From: Alicyclobacillus mali NBRC 102425
Lineage (GTDB): Bacteria; Bacillota; Bacilli; Alicyclobacillales; Alicyclobacillaceae
Assembly (NCBI RefSeq): GCF_001570745.1
Contig: NZ_BCSG01000034.1
Span: forward strand, 1-32,552
Length of the DNA: 32,552 bases
Direction: 5' to 3'
The notes beneath the pieces are model-generated. The model saw only the letters and a list, made by a program, of their open reading frames with translations. It was not told the DNA's origin and ran no database searches. Positions 1 through 8,396 of this stretch are shown one piece after another (within the stretch, counting starts at the first letter, position 1; the number at the start of each line of letters is the position of its first letter). The translations under genes and the position numbers were made by a program.

Positions 1-812
1 TCATATAAATAGAGCATTGGTGTTTCTGTCGCGTTTCCGGGACCGCCGCCTGTTAGAATGTACGGTTCAGTGAAAAGCTGCAATGTGCCAACAGTTGACA
101 ATATAGTGCAGAAGAGAATCACCGGGCGCAACAGGGGCAGAGTAATTTGAAAAAACGTGCGCACACGACCAGCTCCGTCAACAACAGCAGACTCGTAGAC
201 TTCCTCAGGAATATTCTGCAATCCAGATAGGATTATAATCGCGTTATACCCAGTCCATCTCCATGTCACTACAAGAAAAATGGCCCACCGAGCAGCCCAT
301 GAATCTCCTATCCAATTCACATTCGAAAACCCCACTACATGAAGAAGGTAGTTCATCATACCAAAACTAGGATTAAATATCAACTGGAATGCGATCGTAT
401 ACGTTACCGCATCAACGAGGACAGGAAAGAAAATTAAGAGCCTAAATAGCCACTTCAGCTTCAGGAAGCGCGCATTTAGGACGACAGCTAAAAGCGTCGC
501 AATGAACAACATAACCGGAACTTGAATTAGCAAAATGAACGCATCATTCAGTAGAGAAGTCCAAAAAGCTGGATCTGTTATCACAAGTCGATAGTTTTGA
601 ATTCCAACCCATGTCGAATGAACGGCGGACCAGTTTTCAAAAGAGAGTAGCAACGTATCTAGAATTGGATACAGCATGAAGATGGCAAATATAACGAAAA
701 AAGGGGCTATCAATACGTACGGCACCCATGCCGGAACACCGGGTTGACTTGGAAACCGCAACCGTTGCTCTTCGGCACGTTTTTGTTTAGCGGTAGACTC
801 TCGTTGAACCAT
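1..812 (-). CDS. Sugar ABC transporter permease, MalF/UgpA type (3' end outside window)
   Basis: This is an inner-membrane permease subunit of a carbohydrate ABC importer, read leftwards and cut by the window edge; about 270 residues are visible. The N-terminus has a short charged stretch followed by a hydrophobic first helix (PYVLIAPFFVIFAIFMLYPI). Further helices follow, and near residue 210 there is the EAA loop that contacts the ATPase (EEVYESAVVDGAGRVRTFF, then ITLPLLRP), which is diagnostic for binding-protein-dependent permeases. The ATG at 812 is preceded by GAGGTGAGG. The gene lies 86 bp after the binding-protein gene and is surely co-transcribed with it; a second permease (MalG type) is expected beyond the edge. 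The sugar cannot be told from the sequence. Family assignment is firm. Confidence 0.93.
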   Translation of the reverse strand, partial: MVQRESTAKQKRAEEQRLRFPSQPGVPAWVPYVLIAPFFVIFAIFMLYPILDTLLLSFENWSAVHSTWVGIQNYRLVITDPAFWTSLLNDAFILLIQVPVMLFIATLLAVVLNARFLKLKWLFRLLIFFPVLVDAVTYTIAFQLIFNPSFGMMNYLLHVVGFSNVNWIGDSWAARWAIFLVVTWRWTGYNAIIILSGLQNIPEEVYESAVVDGAGRVRTFFQITLPLLRPVILFCTILSTVGTLQLFTEPYILTGGGPGNATETPMLYLY

Positions 813-858
813 CGACAATCGCCTCACCTCAAGTTCGCTATCGATTTAGAGAATGGGG

Positions 859-889
859 AACCAGCGGAACAATGTTTGTCCCGCTGGTT
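859..889 (-). terminator. Intercistronic hairpin between binding protein and permease
   Basis: A perfect 9-bp stem (AACCAGCGG with CCGCTGGTT) and 13-nt loop lie between the stop at 899 and the permease start at 812. There is no T-run. In ABC operons such hairpins commonly act as partial terminators or mRNA stabilisers that keep the binding protein in excess over the permease; that role is inferred here. Confidence 0.55.
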
Positions 890-898
890 AAACGATGG

Positions 899-2242
899 TC
901 AACCGTTCGAAATGGGTTGTCCAGAGATACGGGCAGCGTTTGCTTCAGCTGTCTGCAAGGCCTGCTCAATATTCGCACCCTTAAATACCGAGATATATGC
1001 TTGCGAAAGAGGTTGAGAATAATCTTCGAAGTAACCACCATAATTGGTTGTCGGGATGTGTTTGGAGACAGAAGCAAAGAACTTATAAATGGGCATACCA
1101 AAATAAGAAAAGTTTTGATCAAAGTCAGTCCCTTTAGCTGTGTAGTACGACTCCCACGAAGGGAACAGACCGTACTTCAATTGAACATTCTCCCCGGGCA
1201 CGGTATACAGACAGTAGTTGATAAAGTCCCAGGCCGCCTGAGCATTTTTGCTGTCCTTCGTAATTGCCAATACCGATCCTCCGGTGTCAGCTTCATTGTT
1301 CCCTCCAGGCGTAAACGCCGGAAGAGGAACAATGCCCCATAAACCACTTTGCTTAGGCGCGCTATTCATCATTGTGCCCGCATACCATACTGCCGATAGA
1401 ATCGTAGCAACCTGACCATTGGCAAAAGCCGCAATCCCGTCATTCCAGGTAGGTGCATCCGCCACGATCCCGGCCTTACCCCACTGCTGAATCACGCTCA
1501 TGGCCTTCTTGATCTGGGGATTCAGAAAATCGATATTACCATTGCTATTCACATAACTTCCACCAAGTTCATTCACCAAAATCATGAGAGTCGTCTGGAT
1601 GCCTTGGCTTGGCTCGGACGTGTTCTCAGCTATCATCTTGACTTTGCCGTGAAAATGAGCAACCAGTTTTTTACCAGCAGCTAGGTAATCAGCCCAAGTC
1701 TTGATCGTGTTCGGATTAATTCCTGCTTCACGGAAGAGATCCTTCCGGTAATACAACGCGGCCGGCCCCAGATCCCACGGAGCAGCGTAAATATGACCGT
1801 TTTGCATAGTTACGTCCAGAGCGACGGGAGCTATGTGATTTTTGATTGAGCTCATATATGGAGTCAGATCAACAAAATCACCAGGAAATTTATGGAGGAA
1901 AGTTTGAAAATCTCTCTGCTGAACCTGAATGATATCAGGTGCATCCCCAGCGACAAGTTCCGGTATCACCTTCTGATACGCGGTATCAACGTATTCGACA
2001 TTCACCTTAATCCATGGGTATTTCTTTTCGAATCCAGGGATTTCTGCCCGCAACGAGTCTGCTGCGTCGTTCCAAGATGCAACTGTAATTGTGACAGGTT
2101 GATGAGTCGAAGCACTTTCCTGCTGAGTCGACTGATCTCCGTTTTTCAACGCGCCACTTGTTCCACAACCAGATGCCATGACGCCCGCCATCGCTACCGA
2201 CGCAGCGATCGTCGCATATCTAATTTTCTTCTTCGCGCGCAT
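899..2242 (-). CDS. Extracellular sugar-binding lipoprotein (family 1 solute-binding protein)
   Basis: This is the substrate-capturing lipoprotein of the sugar importer, 447 residues and of normal length. The N-terminus is MRAKKKIRY, then a hydrophobic stretch ending in a lipobox-like ASGC with the acylated Cys at residue 26, so it should be anchored outside the membrane. The body has the hallmarks of the MalE/UgpB fold, such as APWDLGPAALYYRKDLF and WADYLAAGKKL in the first lobe and GGSVLAITKDSKNAQAAWDFI in the second. An upstream in-frame start exists at 2275, but the ATG at 2242 follows a GGGGGGAG ribosome site and gives a proper signal peptide. It is the first gene of the operon, with promoter and operator upstream. 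The sugar is unknown. Confidence 0.94.
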   Translation of the reverse strand: MRAKKKIRYATIAASVAMAGVMASGCGTSGALKNGDQSTQQESASTHQPVTITVASWNDAADSLRAEIPGFEKKYPWIKVNVEYVDTAYQKVIPELVAGDAPDIIQVQQRDFQTFLHKFPGDFVDLTPYMSSIKNHIAPVALDVTMQNGHIYAAPWDLGPAALYYRKDLFREAGINPNTIKTWADYLAAGKKLVAHFHGKVKMIAENTSEPSQGIQTTLMILVNELGGSYVNSNGNIDFLNPQIKKAMSVIQQWGKAGIVADAPTWNDGIAAFANGQVATILSAVWYAGTMMNSAPKQSGLWGIVPLPAFTPGGNNEADTGGSVLAITKDSKNAQAAWDFINYCLYTVPGENVQLKYGLFPSWESYYTAKGTDFDQNFSYFGMPIYKFFASVSKHIPTTNYGGYFEDYSQPLSQAYISVFKGANIEQALQTAEANAARISGQPISNG

Positions 2243-2333
2243 ACTGTCTCCCCCCACATGTGTACTCGAGACCACACTGATACCGGAACACCGGACGAAC
2301 GTAATCTACGTAATATTGCGTTCCCTCCCTTTT

Positions 2334-2347
2334 TGAAAACGGTTACT
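2334..2347 (-). promoter_or_regulatory. cre/LacI-type operator in front of the sugar transporter operon
   Basis: TGAAAACGGTTACT matches the cre consensus TGWAANCGNTNWCA at 13 of 14 positions. It begins 7 bp downstream of the -10 box, over the expected transcription start, where bound CcpA or the neighbouring LacI-family protein would block transcription. Confidence 0.65.
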
Positions 2348-2354
2348 TACACAC

Positions 2355-2384
2355 AGTATAGGTAAGCCGCAAGCTTAAAGTCAA
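2355..2384 (-). promoter_or_regulatory. Sigma-A promoter of the sugar transporter operon
   Basis: Reading leftwards, a -35 box TTGACT (2379-2384) and a -10 box TATACT (2355-2360) are separated by 18 bp. It lies about 110 bp upstream of the binding-protein start and is followed by the operator. Confidence 0.7.
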
Positions 2385-2408
2385 TACCCGATACTTAGAG
2401 CCAAGAGT

Positions 2409-2452
2409 AGACCGTGGCGGCACAAGAGCACTTGCCACGGTCTCGATTTTTT
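2409..2452. terminator. Hairpin between the transporter operon and its regulator gene
   Basis: A perfect 10-bp stem (AGACCGTGGC with GCCACGGTCT, 15-nt loop) lies 11 bp beyond the regulator stop. The T-run (CGATTTTTT) is on the plus-strand side, so as an intrinsic terminator it works best rightwards; for the leftward regulator transcript the matching side has only a weak pyrimidine stretch. Confidence 0.5.
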
Positions 2453-2462
2453 AGAAGCCATT

Positions 2463-3464
2463 TTAGGACCTGAGGCCCGTCGACTCCCGAATGACGAGTT
2501 CCGTCTGCAACTCGATACTTCGGGGCCCCGACGCCACGCCTTCTACCTGATCCAACAGCAGCTGAACGAGCCTTGCCCCCACTTCCGCCTTTGGAATGCG
2601 AGCCGTTGTCAGGGCCGGCGTCGACATGCGCGCAAGCTCCACATCGTCGATGCCAATGACCGATACGTCCTGTGGGACCTGAACACCGCGCTCCGCAAGG
2701 GCCCGAATGGCACCGAGCGCCAACAGATCGTTCGAGGCGGCGATCGCGGTGAATCGAATGCCCTGATCTAGCATGGACGCGATACGCTCGTAACCCGCCG
2801 ACATCGTGTCCCGCAGGTACGGAACGAGTTGCACCAATGGCTCCCCGGCCACGAGGCCATGGTCGCGCATGGCGTCCAGGTAACCGGCGTACCGCGGATT
2901 CTCTTCGTGATCGTCGTACTCGCCGAGGAAAGCGATGTCGCGATGTCCGAGTTGAATCAGGTATTCCACGTTCCGCCGCATGGCCTGATACAAATCCACG
3001 TGCACGTGAGTCAGGCCGAAGTCCGAACTGCGGTCCTTATAAATGCAAATGGGAATCTTGCGCGACAGTTCCTTCAAATCCACAACGTTGACGACTTCGT
3101 ACGGCGTCAGCACCATGAGGCCGTCGTAAAAGCCTTCCAAAATAAGCTTCATATACGCCTCGCGATCCCGCGTGACGTTGTACAGCGAAAACGTGTAACC
3201 TCGCTCCAGAGCGGCGCGTTCGATGCCAAGGAGCACCTCGTGATAGAAAGGGTTGCTCAACGAAGAAATGATGCAAGTGAACTGCCCGCACCGCTTCATC
3301 TTCAAGCTCCGCGCCATACGATTGGGCACGTAATTCAATTCCTTGATGGCTTGGAGCACGCGCTCGCGGACGTCCGCTGCCACGTATCCGTTTTCATTCA
3401 GGACCCGTGATACCGTGGTCGGTGAAACGCCTGCCCTCCTCGCCACATCTACCCGTGTGGCCAT
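2463..3464 (-). CDS. LacI-family transcriptional regulator
   Basis: This is a 333-residue repressor of the LacI/GalR family. Residues 2-23 form the helix-turn-helix (TRVDVARRAGVSPTTVSRVL), followed by the hinge (YVPNRMARSLK) and a periplasmic-binding-protein-like sensor domain with the usual FTAIAASNDLLALGAIRAL and DVSVIGIDDVELARMSTPALTT segments. The longer in-frame start at 3512 is rejected because the ATG at 3464 has a GGGGGGA ribosome site and starts exactly at the DNA-binding domain. The gene lies upstream of the sugar transporter operon on the same strand, and a LacI-type operator sits on that operon's promoter, so local control by the imported sugar is likely. Confidence 0.95.
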   Translation of the reverse strand: MATRVDVARRAGVSPTTVSRVLNENGYVAADVRERVLQAIKELNYVPNRMARSLKMKRCGQFTCIISSLSNPFYHEVLLGIERAALERGYTFSLYNVTRDREAYMKLILEGFYDGLMVLTPYEVVNVVDLKELSRKIPICIYKDRSSDFGLTHVHVDLYQAMRRNVEYLIQLGHRDIAFLGEYDDHEENPRYAGYLDAMRDHGLVAGEPLVQLVPYLRDTMSAGYERIASMLDQGIRFTAIAASNDLLALGAIRALAERGVQVPQDVSVIGIDDVELARMSTPALTTARIPKAEVGARLVQLLLDQVEGVASGPRSIELQTELVIRESTGLRS

Positions 3465-3553
3465 GTCATTCCCCCCGAGTCTCGCGATCGCGCCCTGATG
3501 CCTCGAGACCACCCTCTGCGCGATCGCCCTTTGTGTTGTTATACATCAGCTCT

Positions 3554-3583
3554 ATTTTAGGGGATCTGTGTGTGGATCAACAA
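3554..3583 (-). promoter_or_regulatory. Probable promoter of the LacI-family gene
   Basis: Reading leftwards, TTGTTG (3578-3583), an 18-bp spacer and TAAAAT (3554-3559) lie about 90 bp upstream of the start. The match is fair, not strong. Confidence 0.4.
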
Positions 3584-3739
3584 GACATGTATCAGAAAGA
3601 CGGCGCGCGCATGAACGTAGGCGCCGCAACATCGGTCCATCACGACAGTACCACAACCTCTCCACCCTCTAAGCGGATTTTGATTGACTATGTGGTACGC
3701 TGTCACCGTGAACTTCGAAACACAGGGAGGAAAACAAGG

Positions 3740-5026
3740 TTGGACGTATCCGCGCGCACCGGTCGATATGCGATCCGGCCTTTCGTCATTGCGATGGCCT
3801 TGATCGTGATCGGCATTTGCGTCGTGAAGGAATGGCAAGGACTGGGGCGCCTCGATTTCCTGGGCTACGATTACGCTTTCTTTTACAACGCATTCTTGCA
3901 CGTGCTGGCAGGACAGACCCATTGGCACCAGTTGTACAACCCGGCGGCGGAACGCTCGTTTTTGATAGCGCAGGGTTATCCGATTGATCCGCATAATCAT
4001 TACGTGTACCCGCCCCAGTTCGCTTGGATGTTCGCCTGGATGGCCCTTTTCCCCTTCGACGCATCGCTCGCCTTGTGGCGAGTGCTGTCCATTGCGGCGG
4101 GGATGTTCGGCGTGTATTGGACCATGAAGACGTTGTGGCCGCGGATCCGGCGGGGACACCTCTTCCTCGCCGTCGCGGCCACGCTCACGCTGACGCCCTT
4201 TCAGTTGGACTTTGCCGTCGGCAACGTGAATACCATCCTGTTTGCGTTCCTGGCGCTCGCATTCTACGCGGTCTATCGCCTGGACAAGCCGATGGTGGGC
4301 GCCATCGCCTTGGCTGCAGCGGCGCTGATCAAGGTGACGCCGCTTGCGATTTTGCTCGCATTCGCCATCCAGGGGCGATGGAATGTCGTAGCGCGTACGC
4401 TTATGGTTTTATCGTTGGGCCTACTCTCGTCGTTTCTCTTCCTCGGCTGGGACAGTACTGCCGCGTACGCCACGCACTTTCTGCAGTTCGGCAGGCAGAG
4501 CATGGCGAATGGCCCTGCGCCGTACAACCAATCGCTTCTTGGCGTACTCGAGCTCCTGTGGAACAAGGGGCGAGCCGGATCGACTCCTACGTGGCTGAGC
4601 CTTTTGTTTGACGTCTACGCTGTCGCGCTGTTGTTTGTCATCGGAGCGGCCATGCGGCGCAAGCCATGGTCGTCTGACGCAATCCGCATTGGACTGAGTG
4701 CACTCCTTCCCGTCGCGGTTTCACCGCTCGTGGAGCAGCCGCACATGGTGTTCACGCTGCCAGCGCTCATGGCTTCGCTTCATCTGATCCGTCGCGACAC
4801 GCGCGCGGCGAGCAGACGCACCTATGCTGCGATGTTCGGACTCGCCTATGGGCTGCAGACGCTCCCGGCGACGTTCCTCGTGAATCACGCGACGCGTCTC
4901 TTGCCGTCCCTTTACTGGATTCACATCCAGATGTTCATATCCTTTGTGTGCATCCTGGGCGTGCTGCTGATCATGGCTCGACGTGGCGCTTCGCAACCTC
5001 TGACGCGCACGGCAGCCGTGGGCTGA
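3740..5026 (+). CDS. GT87-type (DUF2029) membrane glycosyltransferase
   Basis: This is a 428-residue polytopic membrane protein of the GT-C fold, resembling family GT87 polyprenyl-phosphate-dependent mannosyltransferases. After a first hydrophobic helix (FVIAMALIVIGICVV) the first loop carries DFLGYDYAFFYNAFLHVLAG, the usual place of the catalytic acid, then DPHNHYVYPPQFAWMFAW. Many hydrophobic segments follow, among them ALIKVTPLAILLAFAIQGRW, typical of the family. The open frame extends upstream to 3407, but the TTG at 3740 is preceded at 9 bp by GGGAGG, which fixes the start. It is a single gene running away from the LacI-family gene and meeting the CoA-ligase gene tail to tail. The acceptor is unknown. 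Confidence 0.8.
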   Translation: MDVSARTGRYAIRPFVIAMALIVIGICVVKEWQGLGRLDFLGYDYAFFYNAFLHVLAGQTHWHQLYNPAAERSFLIAQGYPIDPHNHYVYPPQFAWMFAWMALFPFDASLALWRVLSIAAGMFGVYWTMKTLWPRIRRGHLFLAVAATLTLTPFQLDFAVGNVNTILFAFLALAFYAVYRLDKPMVGAIALAAAALIKVTPLAILLAFAIQGRWNVVARTLMVLSLGLLSSFLFLGWDSTAAYATHFLQFGRQSMANGPAPYNQSLLGVLELLWNKGRAGSTPTWLSLLFDVYAVALLFVIGAAMRRKPWSSDAIRIGLSALLPVAVSPLVEQPHMVFTLPALMASLHLIRRDTRAASRRTYAAMFGLAYGLQTLPATFLVNHATRLLPSLYWIHIQMFISFVCILGVLLIMARRGASQPLTRTAAVG

Positions 5027-5063
5027 GCACGCGCGGCCGCCGTCGAATTTGCGCCGGTGAACG

Positions 5064-6770
5064 TCACAGGCGGGAATCCTCTCCCTCTCCGCCCGCCCCT
5101 GGGCGAAGTCGCGCGGCGATCTCGCGCAGGGCGAAGCGCTGAAACTTGCCCGTGCTCGTCATGGGGAAGCTGTCAATCATCTGCACTGCCTCTGGCCAGT
5201 GCGACTTGCTTACGCCGCGATCGCGCAAGAACGCCTGGACCTCCTCCAGGGTCAGCACGTCGCCCGGATGCTTCGGCACAATAAAGCATGCGGCGCGCTG
5301 GCCGAGGCGAGGGTCCGGCATCGCCACTACCGCCGCCTGCCCCACGCGCGGATGGGCGTACAGCACCTCCTCGATGGCCCGGGGATCGATTTTGTAGCCG
5401 CCTCGATTGATGAGGTCGTCGCGGCGCGCCACAAACGTGGAATACCCCGCTTCGTCCACCCGCACAATGTCCGCCGAGTGAAACCAGCCGTCATCATCAA
5501 ACATGCGGCGCGTGTTTTCCGGCTGCCGATAATAGCCGGGGATCATGTTCGCGCCGCGCACCCAGAGTTCTCCTTCACAAGGCGGTTCGAGCCTCTGCCC
5601 GCGCTCATCCACCACCTGATCTTCGAGTCCATCCAGCCGTTTCCCGAAGGACACGCTGGTGACGTCGATCCCGTCCCCAGGGCGCGTGATGTGCGTGACG
5701 CCCCCCTCCGTGTATCCATAGCACGCGAAGATGTCGGCGCCGAGTTTGGCGTTGAGCGACCTCAAGATCTCCGCGGGACACGTCGCCCCCGCATAGACGA
5801 TGCCACGGAGATACGGAACTGACGAGGCGGTGAGATCGTCCGCCCGCGCGAGATCGACGAGCATGGGCGTGGCACCGAGCAGATAGGTGGGCTGTTCCCT
5901 CCGCATGACGGACACGGCGCGCTGGACGTCCCAGTGGGACAAGAGCGCCACCGGCGCGCCGCGAGAGAGGGCCCCAAGACACCCGATGCCGAGCCCCGTG
6001 AGGTGGGCGATGGGCGTCACAATGAGCCACTTCGCCGCTGGTTCAAACCGCGCCGTCTGATTCAGTTGCCGTATCCAGTACAGGTTGTTGGCATGCAGGT
6101 GGAGTTCTGCCTTGGGCCGGCCTGTGGTGCCAGAGGTGAACATGATGAAAAAGGGATCCACAGCGACCGGGCGCGTGTCGTGGAGCGAGTCACCTGCTCC
6201 CTCCGCAGCTGAACGCAACAAGTCGGCGTAGGAAACCGCGTCCCCATCCGGGGCTTGCGGCACGGCGACAAGCGCCAACGTGCACCCCGCGTCCGCCGCG
6301 GCGCGCCGCATGGGCGCAAGATAGTCCCGGTTGCGAAAGGTGGCCATCACGACAGCCACCTTCGGCTGTGTCAGCTGGAGCACATAGGCGAGATCGTGCT
6401 CCGTGTACGGCATGTGGCAGAGGACAGAAATCGCGCCCGCCTTGGCCGTCCCCATGAGGGCCACTAGAAACTCGTGCGTGTTCGGCAGCTGCAGCGCGAC
6501 GCGATCGCCTGGACACACCCCCATCGCTTGAAGACCGAGAGCGAACTGGTCCGACGCCTTTTCGAGCTCGCCGTACGTCGTGACGGCTCCGTCCTCGTCG
6601 ATCACGGCCGGTGCGTTAGGTTTTTGCGCTGCGTGCAGCGATACAAGATCCAGGAACGTCTCCTCGGTCCAGCGGCCCGCGCGCAGGTGCTCCTCGATGT
6701 GTCGGCGCGTCAACCACACGTCGTCCCGCGACACCAGCCGCTCGACGCTTGCCTCCCATCTCTCGTTCAT
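5064..6770 (-). CDS. AMP-forming acyl-CoA ligase, probable cyclohexanecarboxylate-CoA ligase (AliA-like)
   Basis: This member of the ANL adenylation superfamily (568 residues) activates a carboxylic acid to its CoA thioester with ATP. The AMP-binding loop FTSGTTGRPK is at residues 211-220, the GYTEGG motif follows in mid-protein, and the hinge region leads to the C-terminal catalytic lysine K542 in TSTGKFQRFALRE. Overall it resembles the cyclohexanecarboxylate/benzoate/2,3-dihydroxybenzoate ligase branch. The start ATG at 6770 follows GGAGGGG. It is the last gene of the four-gene operon, 29 bp after the BadH-like gene. The neighbours suggest an alicyclic acid as substrate; the sequence alone does not decide among aryl, alicyclic and medium-chain acids. 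Confidence 0.85.
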   Translation of the reverse strand: MNERWEASVERLVSRDDVWLTRRHIEEHLRAGRWTEETFLDLVSLHAAQKPNAPAVIDEDGAVTTYGELEKASDQFALGLQAMGVCPGDRVALQLPNTHEFLVALMGTAKAGAISVLCHMPYTEHDLAYVLQLTQPKVAVVMATFRNRDYLAPMRRAAADAGCTLALVAVPQAPDGDAVSYADLLRSAAEGAGDSLHDTRPVAVDPFFIMFTSGTTGRPKAELHLHANNLYWIRQLNQTARFEPAAKWLIVTPIAHLTGLGIGCLGALSRGAPVALLSHWDVQRAVSVMRREQPTYLLGATPMLVDLARADDLTASSVPYLRGIVYAGATCPAEILRSLNAKLGADIFACYGYTEGGVTHITRPGDGIDVTSVSFGKRLDGLEDQVVDERGQRLEPPCEGELWVRGANMIPGYYRQPENTRRMFDDDGWFHSADIVRVDEAGYSTFVARRDDLINRGGYKIDPRAIEEVLYAHPRVGQAAVVAMPDPRLGQRAACFIVPKHPGDVLTLEEVQAFLRDRGVSKSHWPEAVQMIDSFPMTSTGKFQRFALREIAARLRPGAGGEGEDSRL

Positions 6771-6799
6771 CCATGCTCCCCTCCTCGCGCCGCAGGGCC

Positions 6800-7552
6800 C
6801 TATGCCATCGTCAGGCCGCCCGACACGCTCAGCGTCTGCCCGGTGATGAATCGGGCGTCATCGGACGCCAGAAACGCCACGGCGCTCGCGATTTCCTCCG
6901 GTTCCGCGAGCCGTCGAAATGGAATGGCCCGCTCCAGCGCGCTCGCCAGTTTGTCGTTCTGCCCGGCAATCTCCTGAAAGAGAGGCGTCCTGGCCGGCCC
7001 CGGGCACACCACATTCACGTTGATGCGGTGCTTCGCCATTTCCCGCGCAATCGTCTTCGAAAACGCGATCACGCCGCCCTTCGCCGCGGCGTACACCGCC
7101 TCCCCCGTGGATCCCACCCGCGCCGCATCGGAGCCGATATTCACCACCTTGCCGTACGAGCGGGCCACCATATGCGGCAACACTGCGTGGCACGTGTACA
7201 GGACGCTCTTCAAATTGATGGCAAGGATCTTCTCCCACGTCTCCTCCCGGCTGTCGAGGAACAGTTCGATGCGGTCCCAGCCGGCGTTGTTCACCAGGAT
7301 GTCGATCCGCCCGAACTGCTCCATCACCTTCCCGACCATCGCCTGGACCTCGTCTCGACGCGTGACGTCCGCGCGCACCGCCAGCGCCTCGGCGCCCATC
7401 CCGCAGAGGCGCTCGCTCGTCTCGCGAGCCGCGTCCAGGTCGAGATCGACCACGGCCACGTGAGCCCCCTCCGCCGCGAAGCGCTCGCAGATGGCCCGCC
7501 CGATCCCCCGCGCGCCTCCCGTCACGATGGCGACCCTATCTTCCAGCTTCAT
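6800..7552 (-). CDS. badH: SDR dehydrogenase, probable 2-hydroxycyclohexanecarboxyl-CoA dehydrogenase (BadH-like)
   Basis: This is a classical short-chain dehydrogenase/reductase of 250 residues, complete and of standard length. It has the nucleotide-binding TGGARGIG at 11-18, NNAG at 88-91 and the catalytic triad S141, Y154, K158. The region NIGSDAARVGSTGEAVYAAAKGG and the C-terminal FITGQTLSVSGGLTM closely resemble, from memory, the Rhodopseudomonas palustris BadH protein, which oxidises 2-hydroxy- to 2-ketocyclohexanecarboxyl-CoA with NAD. The ATG follows GGGGAGGGG and lies 18 bp after the BadI-like gene, whose product would be the next enzyme. A FabG-type 3-ketoacyl reductase is the main alternative, but context favours BadH. 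Confidence 0.85.
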   Translation of the reverse strand: MKLEDRVAIVTGGARGIGRAICERFAAEGAHVAVVDLDLDAARETSERLCGMGAEALAVRADVTRRDEVQAMVGKVMEQFGRIDILVNNAGWDRIELFLDSREETWEKILAINLKSVLYTCHAVLPHMVARSYGKVVNIGSDAARVGSTGEAVYAAAKGGVIAFSKTIAREMAKHRINVNVVCPGPARTPLFQEIAGQNDKLASALERAIPFRRLAEPEEIASAVAFLASDDARFITGQTLSVSGGLTMA

Positions 7553-7570
7553 CCCATCCCCTCCCCACGC

Positions 7571-8380
7571 CTACCTATCCCGCCGCCGAAACTTGCGAAA
7601 GTTCGGCTTCCGCTTTTCCTTGAACGCCTGAAGCCCTTCGAGCGCTTCGTCGGACCGGTAGTACATCGCGAGGGACGCCATCGACAGGCGTGTGATGCCC
7701 TCGATATGCGCCGAGTCCGCGTTGAACGAATACTTGAGGAACTTGAGCGCCGTGGGACTCTTGTCGAGAATCTTCTGACACCATGCCTCGACCTCGTCCA
7801 TCAGCTGCTCGTGGGGCACCACCTTGTTGACGAGGCCCATCGCGAGCGCCTCCTCTGCCGTGTACTGCTCGCACAAAAACCACAGTTCACGCGCCTTTTT
7901 TTCGCCCACCACGCGCGCGAGGTAAGCGGTTCCATAGCCGGCGTCAAAGCTCCCCACCTTCGGCCCGACCTGGCCGAACTTCGCGCGATCCGACGCGATG
8001 CTCAAGTCGCACAGGACGTGCAGCACGTGCCCCCCGCCAATCGCATACCCATTCACGGCTGCAATGACCGGCTTCGGGATGCCCCGGATCAGACCGTGCA
8101 GCGTCTCAATCTCGAGCCCAATGCCCTCTTCCAGGTCGCCCCCCGTGCCTGTGTACCCTTCGCTGTCGCGGTCCTTTTGATCGCCGCCCGTGCAAAAGGC
8201 GCGATCGCCCGCCCCCGTCAGCACCACCACGCCGACGGTCGGATCGTCCCACGCGTCCCGAAACGCGTCGATCATCTCGCGCACGGTCAGCGACCGAAAC
8301 GCGTTCAAGACCTCCGGCCGATTGATGGTGACCTTCGCGATCCCGTCCCGCTTCTCGTAGAGAATATCCGTGTACGACAC
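7571..8380 (-). CDS. badI: Crotonase-fold ring hydrolase, probable 2-ketocyclohexanecarboxyl-CoA hydrolase (BadI-like)
   Basis: This is an enoyl-CoA hydratase/isomerase superfamily protein of 269 residues. The CoA/oxyanion-hole segments are [19 protein letters not shown] and [40 protein letters not shown] and the C-terminal [13 protein letters not shown] are shared by BadI and by naphthoate synthase MenB. BadI hydrolytically opens the ring of 2-ketocyclohexanecarboxyl-CoA to pimeloyl-CoA. The GTG at 8380 follows AGGGGGGCGGGAG and lies 16 bp after the dehydrogenase stop; a longer in-frame start at 8485 is Arg-rich and overlaps that gene, so it is rejected. The BadH-like neighbour favours BadI. 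MenB remains possible, but no menaquinone genes are nearby. Confidence 0.83.
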   Translation of the reverse strand: MSYTDILYEKRDGIAKVTINRPEVLNAFRSLTVREMIDAFRDAWDDPTVGVVVLTGAGDRAFCTGGDQKDRDSEGYTGTGGDLEEGIGLEIETLHGLIRGIPKPVIAAVNGYAIGGGHVLHVLCDLSIASDRAKFGQVGPKVGSFDAGYGTAYLARVVGEKKARELWFLCEQYTAEEALAMGLVNKVVPHEQLMDEVEAWCQKILDKSPTALKFLKYSFNADSAHIEGITRLSMASLAMYYRSDEALEGLQAFKEKRKPNFRKFRRRDR

Positions 8381-8396
8381 GCTCCCGCCCCCCTGT

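Noticed and set aside
3407..3739. N-terminal extension of the GT87-type gene
   Set aside because: It overlaps the promoter and start of the LacI-family gene, lacks a ribosome site and reads as non-protein; the TTG at 3740 has a good one.
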